This document shows positions 1-5,789 of a stretch of 6,640 nt of DNA, in pieces. The notes below the pieces were generated by a model. It was given only the letters and a program-made list of their open reading frames with translations, made no database searches and was not told the DNA's origin. The DNA comes from an uncultured Bacteroides sp. (GTDB lineage: Bacteria > Bacteroidota > Bacteroidia > Bacteroidales > Bacteroidaceae), in contig USSR01000387.1 in the NCBI GenBank assembly GCA_900557355.1, forward strand, positions 1-6,640, read 5' to 3'. How positions within the stretch are numbered: the stretch's first letter is position 1; each line of letters opens with the position of its first letter. The translations under genes and the position numbers were made by a program.

Positions 1-1
1 A

Positions 2-187
2 AACGGATATCCAAGTGAAAATCCGGAATCCTATCGCAAAGGACAATATCTGGTAGCCAATGCTTTTTGGAATGTAAGCAGTAACCTGCAAGTCGGCGTT
101 GAGTATTTGAGAGGATGGCGTACTGATTTCAGTTCTTCAACCCGTCATGCTAACCGGTTGAATATGCTGGTACAATATTCTTTCTAA
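2..187 (+). CDS. DcaP-like outer-membrane porin, C-terminal 61 residues (5' end outside window)
   Basis: The frame is open from base 2 to the TAA at 185-187 and gives 61 residues. It reads as alternating polar/hydrophobic beta strands and ends LNMLVQYSF, with the terminal phenylalanine that outer-membrane barrels use for recognition by the BAM machinery. The stretches YLVANAFWNVSSNLQVGVEY and the following RGWR...HANRLN resemble the last strands of DcaP-like trimeric porins of Bacteroidota, which pass small hydrophilic solutes across the outer membrane. Only the last strands are visible, so the family call rests on that tail; an outer-membrane beta barrel is much safer than the exact family. 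It is transcribed towards the minus-strand cluster and shares the hairpin at 257-290 with it, so it is probably a separate transcription unit. Confidence 0.8.
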   Translation, partial: NGYPSENPESYRKGQYLVANAFWNVSSNLQVGVEYLRGWRTDFSSSTRHANRLNMLVQYSF

Positions 188-256
188 CCAATGAATATTT
201 CTTCTAACTAAGTGTGAAGGAATTGTCCGGTTCTATATAGAGAGACTACCAATAAA

Positions 257-290
257 CCAGTATGGGAAACAATAGCTTATCCCATACTGG
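257..290. terminator. Bidirectional terminator hairpin between convergent genes
   Basis: An 11-bp perfect inverted repeat, CCAGTATGGGA (257-267) and TCCCATACTGG (280-290), encloses a 12-nt loop. It lies 69 bases after the porin stop and 20 bases beyond the last codon of the minus-strand ADP-ribosylglycohydrolase pseudogene. T-rich sequence follows on both strands (ATTTCAATAAATATTATT on +, TTTATTGG on -), but there is no long uninterrupted U tract. Its symmetry and its place between convergent genes support a shared terminator. The rest of 188-310 shows nothing else. Confidence 0.7.
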
Positions 291-977
291 ATTTCAATAA
301 ATATTATTCTCTAGAGTTCCCCGCTTGCCCTAAAAATAACGGCTCCAGTCACTCCTATCACACAGTCTGCTGATTCTGCCCTTTTTTCTCCCTTTACGAC
401 TAATCTTACAGAATGCTTGCCTTGCGGCAAATTCAAAATATGGAAAATATTAATCCCCCGATGCTCTTGATTCGCATAATAAAAGAAACAATCAATGGTG
501 CCTTTCAATACTCCGTCAATATATACGTCGGCTTTACCACCTTCTTTTATCCACCACCCTTCAATAGATACTCCCGTCCCTTCAAAATTCAGACTAAGTT
601 CATCCCCCGCTTTATTGCTAAATATAGCGGACTTATCCTTATCCATCATCCACGAACCGCTCAAATTCCATCCCGGATCACTCATATTCAATCTTTTATG
701 AAAAGCCACTCCTTGAAAAGCATCTTCCATCGGAAAAGCTACAGGTTGCTGCCGCACAATCATTACTTCTTTCTCCATCACTTTTCCTTCATTCTGAATG
801 ATTATATCCTGAGCATATTCCATTGTTCTTTTTACGGCAGAATGAAAAGAATAACTAGTATGTAGAAATAATGAATCTCCCATTTGTTTCACTGCCTTCT
901 GATAATCAACCGGCAAACCACTAAATCCCTTCATAACTCCTAAAAGGGCAACTGCATTTGAAGGATTACAATCTGAA

Positions 978-985
978 TCAGTTCA
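978..985 (-). other. Deletion junction 2 in the ADP-ribosylglycohydrolase pseudogene
   Basis: On the minus strand the text runs ATGAACTGATTCAGATTGT. ATGAACT is the end of the KIGHIMN-Y motif, and GATTCAGATTGT begins the DSDC motif in another frame. In intact family members these motifs are separated by roughly 110 residues (recalled, not computed). The two reading frames overlap only at 978-982, so the breakpoint lies at or next to base 979/980. Confidence 0.8.
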
Positions 986-1281
986 TAATATGCCCTATTT
1001 TATCAGCCATTTTATTGGCCGTTTGCGGCATCCCCGGACACATAAAACCTATATAATCAGCCTCAATCTGAAAGTCAATATCATCCGCATGAAGATTGTA
1101 GTCGGGATGTCCTGATTGCGGTGGAAATATACTATCATGGAAGTTTTTACGAGCCTGCACATTAGCATGCCATAGCTTATAGTTAGCTTTAGCCAATAAC
1201 TCCTGATATTTTTTGGCCGGAGCATCCATCCCGTATTTATCCATCGTTTCCATGAAAGTCAACTGAACATACATATCATCT

Positions 1282-1293
1282 TCATATTGCGAA
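1282..1293 (-). other. Deletion junction 1 in the ADP-ribosylglycohydrolase pseudogene
   Basis: The signal-peptide frame (MIRKYLYFILSVFA from 1329) reaches TGA at 1284-1282. The catalytic-domain frame is open from 1325 but becomes family-like only at QYEDDMYVQ (from 1289). The mature N-terminus and the first glycine-rich part of the catalytic domain are absent between them, so a deletion with frame shift is inferred near 1285-1293. Confidence 0.72.
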
Positions 1294-1331
1294 AACTGAA
1301 AGTATAAAATACAAATATTTTCTGATCATTA

Positions 1332-2858
1332 TTACAATGTTTTATTTAATATAAATCTATATACATTACCTGCAAAATCGGCAACGTACAATGCATTTCC
1401 CAATACGGCAACCGAAGAGAATATGGGGACACCTGTTTTAAATCTCCCCACTAACTTACCATCTGTACGGTTCAGCGCATAGAGTATTCCATCGGAAGCA
1501 CCCATAAACACGGTATCACCCATCAATACAGGTGTTGTTTCCACTGTGGAAGACGGTGGTATGGAATAAGGAGATGAATAAATTAAGGATGGCCCCGTTT
1601 TAAAATGCCATTTTTCATCTAAAGTCTGACGATCTAAAGCTATTATTCCATTATTAGCTGTTCCAAATATAATTTCAGATTCAGTAACCAAAGGAGTTGA
1701 ATTCACATCGACCGAACAGCCTAACTTCTTACGTAAAATGATCTTTCCTGTTGTCGGATCCAAAATGAACAATGAATGAGAAGAAAGAAGATATACGTTA
1801 TTCTCCACCCAAGTAACTGAAGCTGAACGATAGATTAGTTCAACATCTTTGTTCTCCCACAACAAACAACCGGTAGTCGCATCGTTAGCATATAATCCTT
1901 TCCAGTTAGCATGCCCAATCAAAACATTCTGTCCAAAAGAAAGTGTAGCCACGCATCCCTCTCCTCTTGTCCAGGCCTCATTTTTCCAAAGTTGTTTACC
2001 AGTAGGTGCATGGAATGCATACAATGATTTCCCCGTTCCTGCATACAACACTTTGCCAACCGCTGCCAATCCGTCATCCAAAGGAGGGAGTATTCCTGTC
2101 CTCAAATTTTTCCCCCAAACCAATGTTCCGTTCTCCGCATCAATCGCATACAAGTTTCCATATACATCCTGGGCAAAAACCAATCCTTCAGAAGCAGCTA
2201 TACTGCTACGTACCGAACCACGAACTGAATATCGCCAACGAATGGTTCCACTCTGAGCATCTATACACACAACGGATGCTTTTCCCGACATATTATCATC
2301 CACAGAGGCCATGAAAACACATTCTTGATAAACCAAAGGAGCAGACATATATACGGAAGCACCTATATTTTTAACCCATGTCAACCTCAAACGCTGCTGT
2401 TGTTCTATAGGTTTTCCATATAGAACCGAACGTCTAGTTTGCTTTACTTCTCCATTATTGAAAATCGCTTCAACTACTACCGTTATTCGCCGATTCTTCC
2501 ATCGAGAAAACAAGGGAATCTCATCATACCAATTAAAATCACTTTGACGTACCAAAAACTTATCCGATACGACTTTTCGTCCCTCATATTCACACCAATA
2601 GCGTATAGAACGTATTGGCGATGCTGTATAATAAGCATTAACAGATAGGGGGACACTGCCCGAAGGCAGCACAGGTACCTGCCCATTTTCCAATGACACG
2701 ATATGCAAAAAAGGAGAGAGATAACTGTAGCGCAACTCTGAAGTCAGTCCGCCTTTCGCATCAACTGTCAGCACCCGGAAAGAAGAAAGCGCATGATCTA
2801 TTCCCCCACAAGCAGGCGAAGGCGTACAAATCGTATATACCCCTGTCGGTTCATGTCT
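1332..2858 (-). pseudogene. Rear part of the metallophosphoesterase gene: Ig-like domain and eight-bladed PQQ-like propeller
   Basis: Open from just after the internal TAA to TAA at 1334-1332. The first possible start is a GTG at 2774 (480 residues, beginning VLTVDAKGG), but it has no ribosome binding site or signal peptide and lies inside a conserved domain, so it is not a credible start. Counting from that GTG, residues 25-120 form an Ig-like MetallophosC-type domain. From about residue 144 eight PQQ_2-like blades follow, each with a [VL]-x-A-x-[DN]-x-x-[TS]-G-x-x-x-W type pattern: VVCIDAQSGTIRW, LYAIDAENGTLVW, LYAFHAPTGKQLW, LYANDATTGCLLW, LFILDPTTGKIIL, IIALDRQTLDEKW, LYALNRTDGKLVG, and a final VYRF strand. 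Such propellers act mostly as binding or interaction platforms; PQQ binding itself cannot be claimed. The coding sequence shows no further lesion. Confidence 0.78.
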
Positions 2859-3764
2859 TTACATTTTGTTCACATGCCAATGTCCATATAGCCAAGCTTT
2901 CAAACCGGCTGCCGGTAGATCTATATATTCTGTGTCACTAATACCATACTTAAAAGACAATGTATCTTCTGATATACTATGATTAAAGACAATCACAGAT
3001 TTCCTCTTATCAGTATGAGCCAAATCATTCTTCAACCAATGATATACATCTTCTTTCGTATAGTAAGGCGAATAATCCCCATGAAGCATGGGAGTCATGA
3101 CATAATGTATATTTCCTACTTCAAAAGAATAAAAAGTGGGTCCGTAAATCTTCTCGAAAAGCTCTTCTCCATAACCTCCTTTGACTAAATCGTGATTACC
3201 CATACCATAGAATACCTGTGTATCTTCCATTAAAGACGTATTCAACAGTTGAATATGACTATTCAAACCTGCTTCATAACAAATGTCTCCTGTATGTACG
3301 ATAAAAGCTATTTTCTCATTATTTGAGTAATCACAAAGATTATCTACCCACTCTTGATTACCTTCTTTTCCACGAATCTCCGTATCTGAAATATGTATAA
3401 ACCGATGGGTTCCATCTGCCAGAATACCATTCCGACAAGGATATACAGAAAAATCATATTCCATACGTCCCGTCTCTATCGGTCGATAGTATGCATTGTC
3501 CGTTTTATATCCGGAAGGAGTAGTTATAAAAAGAAAATGCGCACGAGTATGTCCCGGCAGTCTGAAGGTGCCATCTGAATCTGTAGACACTACGTTCAAA
3601 CCATCAGAGACTGATACATCTTGCAACAATTTTTCTCCTTTGTCGAAAAGTCCATTCTTGTTTTCATCGACAAAAACTTTCCCTGCATATTGTGCCATAG
3701 TTTGATGAGCGATGCAGCTCAACAGACTAATAACCATTCCATATTTTATAATAATACCACACAT
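2859..3764 (-). CDS. Metallophosphoesterase (calcineurin-like), secreted, truncated front part
   Basis: 301 residues. Residues 1-25 form a Sec signal peptide (MCGIIIKYGM then a hydrophobic run, ending TMAQ). Residues 26-105 look like the MetallophosN beta-sandwich, opening with AGKVFVDENKNGLFDKGEK, which resembles a SdrD/Cna-B-type domain. The catalytic domain carries the metallophosphoesterase motifs in order: D127-T-E129 (SDTEIRG; the classic motif is D-x-H), G159-D160, GNHD 189-192, N261-H262, and GHWH 294-297. Such enzymes bind two metal ions and hydrolyse phosphomonoesters or phosphodiesters, here outside the cytoplasm. The frame stops four codons after the start of GHWH, so every metal ligand is present but the final core strands are lost, and folding is doubtful. 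The start is supported by the signal peptide and by AGGTGAG upstream. A strong terminator lies between it and the upstream BACON gene, so its expression may depend on read-through or an unseen promoter. Confidence 0.82.
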   Translation of the reverse strand: MCGIIIKYGMVISLLSCIAHQTMAQYAGKVFVDENKNGLFDKGEKLLQDVSVSDGLNVVSTDSDGTFRLPGHTRAHFLFITTPSGYKTDNAYYRPIETGRMEYDFSVYPCRNGILADGTHRFIHISDTEIRGKEGNQEWVDNLCDYSNNEKIAFIVHTGDICYEAGLNSHIQLLNTSLMEDTQVFYGMGNHDLVKGGYGEELFEKIYGPTFYSFEVGNIHYVMTPMLHGDYSPYYTKEDVYHWLKNDLAHTDKRKSVIVFNHSISEDTLSFKYGISDTEYIDLPAAGLKAWLYGHWHVNKM

Positions 3765-3768
3765 TTAC

Positions 3769-3774
3769 TCACCT
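3769..3774 (-). promoter_or_regulatory. Ribosome binding site of the metallophosphoesterase
   Basis: AGGTGA on the minus strand lies four bases before the ATG at 3764-3762 (AAAGGTGAGTAAATG). It is stronger than most sites in this window and supports that start. It sits between the start codon and the terminator at 3793-3837. I see no clear Bacteroidota promoter (TTTG ... TAnnTTTG) between the terminator and this site. Confidence 0.45.
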
Positions 3775-3792
3775 TTAGCTATCTGTATCTTT

Positions 3793-3837
3793 AATAAAAA
3801 GGGCGACAGTAGCTGAATCTATCGGCACCATCGCCCT
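3793..3837 (-). terminator. Rho-independent terminator after the BACON/beta-helix gene
   Basis: On the minus strand AGGGCGA (3837-3831) pairs with TCGCCCT (3806-3800). The stem extends inward by about five more pairs including G-T wobbles (TGGTG with TACTG) and is followed at once by TTTTATT. It begins 20 bases after the TAG of the lipoprotein gene. This is a classic intrinsic terminator, directional for minus-strand transcription, because the + side lacks a T run. It separates the intact upstream genes from the decayed downstream pair. Confidence 0.85.
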
Positions 3838-3857
3838 CTTCTTATAGTTATCTGAAA

Positions 3858-5777
3858 CTATTCTTTTGTAATGTATTCAAAAGCTCCTATGTCTATTTTC
3901 TCACCCCAGATACGCTTATTGCCAATAATATCCCAAGCACTTTGAACCCCCGGATTTGAACCGGCATCAATCAAAGGCGAAGTAGACTGCAACTGATAAT
4001 CACCCGAACCGGCATCCATAAAACCAGGTCCGTCGGCAGCTGCATTGCTCGCATTCAAGATGATACACCCTTCGGTTGAACTTGGCGTATTTCCACCATT
4101 ATAGACAAGACCTCCCTGTATTGCATTATTTACGAAAAGGGTGCTCTTATTTACATCCAAATATCCTTGATGATTCGTACCGATTTTATGCACATTGCCC
4201 CAAATAACGGAATTATATACAGCACCGCGATTTATACGCAAGCCACTACTGCTCCCGCTACTTTCATTATTCACAATGGTCACATTATACAATCGCGTAC
4301 CCTCCTGCGCATTAACAATAGAAGAAGTTGCCTTTGCCGATCCGTTATCAGCAGTCGTATTATTGCAAATCAAACAATTAATCAACGTTACATTAAAGAA
4401 AGCACCACCGGCATCTCTATAAGACTTATTATTTCTTATCATACAATTCCTTAGAATCCAACCACCCCAGAAAGCCACAGAACCTTCTCCTTGAGTAACA
4501 TTTGAACCTGTAAATACGAATCCGTCCACATAGCAATGAACACCGGCAGACAAAACATTACCATATATTGAAGGCCAGGTATTGGCAGGTGCAGCGACAA
4601 GAGTAGATTTCTTGGTCATATCCCTGTCTTTCAGTTTATTTTCCGTACCATTAAATCCTCCATACGTATTAACTCCTTTCTTAAGATAAGTCCAGCTCTT
4701 CAAATGATATTCACCTTCCGCTATCCAAAGCTCCATGCTACCATAATCCGTACATGCCGCCAGCCCCTCTTCTACTGTACCGAAAGCCCTTTCCCAGCTT
4801 GTACCGTCACCAGATGCACCTGCTTTCACATAGACTATCTGATTACAAGCACGTTGTGAGATAAATAAGGTATCCGAAACATCAGTAACGTCTCCGGAAT
4901 TTTTCACTACAATATATCCATTACGTTCTTCATCTCCTGTATTGGGATCTATAGCTATCTTTATCATGATATCCTGTACAATATCTCCTTCAAACGGTGG
5001 AGTTGCCAATACTTTTATCCAACTTTCGGACGCAACACAGTCATAGCCGACATTTAAGGAAACCGGCATATCTATATTTTCACCAGCCTTGACAACCAAT
5101 CTGTCTTTATCAGCTTCTGTTAACGAAATAGACAACATTTTCTCTACGTTAGTCTGAATGACAGTCAGTTCAGTTTTTATAGTCTTCTCTGTATCTGTTA
5201 GTGTCACCACCTTCTTCAATTCACGACCTGTAGTATTCGGAGCAACTTTTACTTTCAAGTGGTTCTTGTCAATCTTCGTAAAAGTAAACCCATCTTCCTG
5301 TTGTACATCGGTAGTCCAGTCCTTGTCCGTTATTACATCCAAGATTGTTTCTCCGCCATTTACATTAAAATAAATTATTTTTTTCTGTAAAGTGATAAGA
5401 GAACCACGTCCATTCTGCTTGACTACAATACGAGTAGACATCTGGTCCATCAGACGGATTTCAATCCAGCCTTCACGCGGTTCCATGTTTGGATTTTCGT
5501 CTATTTCCGTAACAATGGAGTCCGGCAGCAAAGCCTGTCCACGATAACGTTGCAACTTAATCCAAGAAGCAGACGCTTCTGCAAACCATGGATAAGTAGA
5601 ATGAAGCGGCAATACTTGCCGTGAAGCGGCAGGACCCGTAAAAAGGTCAGCCTGTACTTCTATTTGGGGATCTACCCTGCGCACCACATCTGTGTCGTCA
5701 CACGAAACGGACAAGACAAGCGCCAGCATTCCCAATAATCCACTCAACAAATAGTGAGGACTAATATATTTTCTCAT
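3858..5777 (-). CDS. Surface-type lipoprotein with three BACON domains and a right-handed beta-helix
   Basis: 639 residues, complete. Residues 1-26 are a lipoprotein signal ending in the lipobox LSVSC (Cys26), followed by DDTD. Acidic residues right after the lipidated cysteine are typical of Bacteroidota lipoproteins exported to the outer surface. Three BACON (Bacteroidetes-associated carbohydrate-binding often N-terminal) domains follow at about 36-122, 124-209 and 214-309, each with a central Trp (SWIK at 71-74, DWTT at 153-156, SWIK at 252-255) and a closing V/I-x-Q strand (VVKQNG, VIQTN, ISQRA). From about 313 (IVYVKAGASGDGTSWERAF) to the end is a right-handed parallel beta-helix rich in Asn ladders (LRNCMIRNN, LINCLICNN, LYNVTIVNN, VYNSVIWGN), closing with PLIDAGSN and IDIGAFEY, as in choice-of-anchor Q/DUF1565-type proteins. 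DSI (86-88) and DTL (302-304) fit the Bacteroides O-glycosylation pattern D-[ST]-[AILMTV]. It could be a glycan-binding protein or a lyase/hydrolase of beta-helix type; no catalytic residues can be assigned. Its start is 12 bases after the stop of the upstream phosphodiester glycosidase, so they share an operon. Confidence 0.88.
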   Translation of the reverse strand: MRKYISPHYLLSGLLGMLALVLSVSCDDTDVVRRVDPQIEVQADLFTGPAASRQVLPLHSTYPWFAEASASWIKLQRYRGQALLPDSIVTEIDENPNMEPREGWIEIRLMDQMSTRIVVKQNGRGSLITLQKKIIYFNVNGGETILDVITDKDWTTDVQQEDGFTFTKIDKNHLKVKVAPNTTGRELKKVVTLTDTEKTIKTELTVIQTNVEKMLSISLTEADKDRLVVKAGENIDMPVSLNVGYDCVASESWIKVLATPPFEGDIVQDIMIKIAIDPNTGDEERNGYIVVKNSGDVTDVSDTLFISQRACNQIVYVKAGASGDGTSWERAFGTVEEGLAACTDYGSMELWIAEGEYHLKSWTYLKKGVNTYGGFNGTENKLKDRDMTKKSTLVAAPANTWPSIYGNVLSAGVHCYVDGFVFTGSNVTQGEGSVAFWGGWILRNCMIRNNKSYRDAGGAFFNVTLINCLICNNTTADNGSAKATSSIVNAQEGTRLYNVTIVNNESSGSSSGLRINRGAVYNSVIWGNVHKIGTNHQGYLDVNKSTLFVNNAIQGGLVYNGGNTPSSTEGCIILNASNAAADGPGFMDAGSGDYQLQSTSPLIDAGSNPGVQSAWDIIGNKRIWGEKIDIGAFEYITKE

Positions 5778-5789
5778 AATATTCTACTT

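Larger units (their letters stand above)
311..1329 (-). pseudogene. Secreted ADP-ribosylglycohydrolase-family protein, broken by two internal frame-shifting deletions
   Basis: Three pieces in different frames line up with the Bacteroidota branch of the ADP-ribosylglycohydrolase family (PF03747 type). (1) ATG at 1329-1327, two bases after the upstream stop, begins MIRKYLYFILSVFA, the start of an export signal, and runs into TGA at 1284-1282. (2) In another frame, 1289-978 reads QYEDDMYVQ, later HADDIDFQIEADYIG, then KIGHIMN followed by TGA. (3) In a third frame, 979-311 starts DSDCNPSNA, the C-terminal D-x-D metal motif region, continues into LLGVMKGFSGLP, and ends at TAG. From memory of the family, about 90 residues are missing between pieces 1 and 2 and about 110 between 2 and 3. 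The missing parts carry the N-terminal glycine-rich segment and the NYGDG...NIDAK...GLLYGEGD middle. About the last 135 residues (roughly 727-314) form an intact beta-rich module (NFEGTGVSIEGWW, KADVYIDG, LPQGKHSVRLVVKGE), likely carbohydrate-binding. The enzyme cannot be made. In intact relatives the fold cleaves ADP-ribosyl or related N-/O-glycosidic bonds using Mg ions; the true substrate of this secreted branch is unknown to me. Confidence 0.86.
1332..3764 (-). pseudogene. Secreted metallophosphoesterase/PQQ-like propeller protein, interrupted by an in-frame TAA
   Basis: ATG at 3764-3762 and TAA at 1334-1332 bound one reading frame of 811 codons with a single internal stop, TAA at 2861-2859. 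The 28 codons between this stop and the downstream open part translate without interruption and look conserved: RHEPTGVYTICT, then PSPACGGIDHALSSFRVL. This continues the calcineurin-like fold (last strands after GHxH) and joins directly to the next domain, so there is no frameshift, only one nonsense codon. Restored order: signal peptide, MetallophosN-like domain (about 26-110), metallophosphoesterase (about 120-350), Ig-like C-terminal domain (about 365-450), propeller (about 470-810). A lysine or similar codon changed to TAA by one substitution is the simplest history; a sequencing error is the alternative. The downstream gene starts two bases after the stop, so the two were probably translationally coupled. 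Confidence 0.8.

Noticed and set aside
257..290. Inverted repeat as an insertion-sequence end or recombination site
   Set aside because: There is no second copy, transposase or target duplication nearby; its place between convergent genes fits a terminator better.
413..865. 150-codon open frame on the + strand
   Set aside because: It lies antisense over the ADP-ribosylglycohydrolase C-terminal region, whose minus-strand translation has clear family motifs. The + product is low-complexity Ile/His/Phe-rich and resembles nothing known.
978..1274. Separate small 98-residue gene starting at the ATG at 1274
   Set aside because: The Met is internal to the conserved QYEDDMYVQ motif, and the frame ends at a deletion junction; it is a fragment of the larger pseudogene.
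1849..2314. Two overlapping + strand open frames (135 and 102 codons)
   Set aside because: Both are antisense to the propeller repeats and reflect codon bias of the real minus-strand frame; no ribosome binding site or domain seen.
2772..2774. GTG as a genuine start for a separate 480-residue propeller protein
   Set aside because: It has no ribosome binding site and no signal peptide, and it lies inside a conserved stretch that continues upstream in the same frame to the TAA at 2859.
2859..2861. Programmed stop-codon read-through or recoding
   Set aside because: It is TAA, the least leaky stop, no recoding structure is evident after it, and the neighbouring gene is plainly decayed; simple nonsense mutation is the better explanation.
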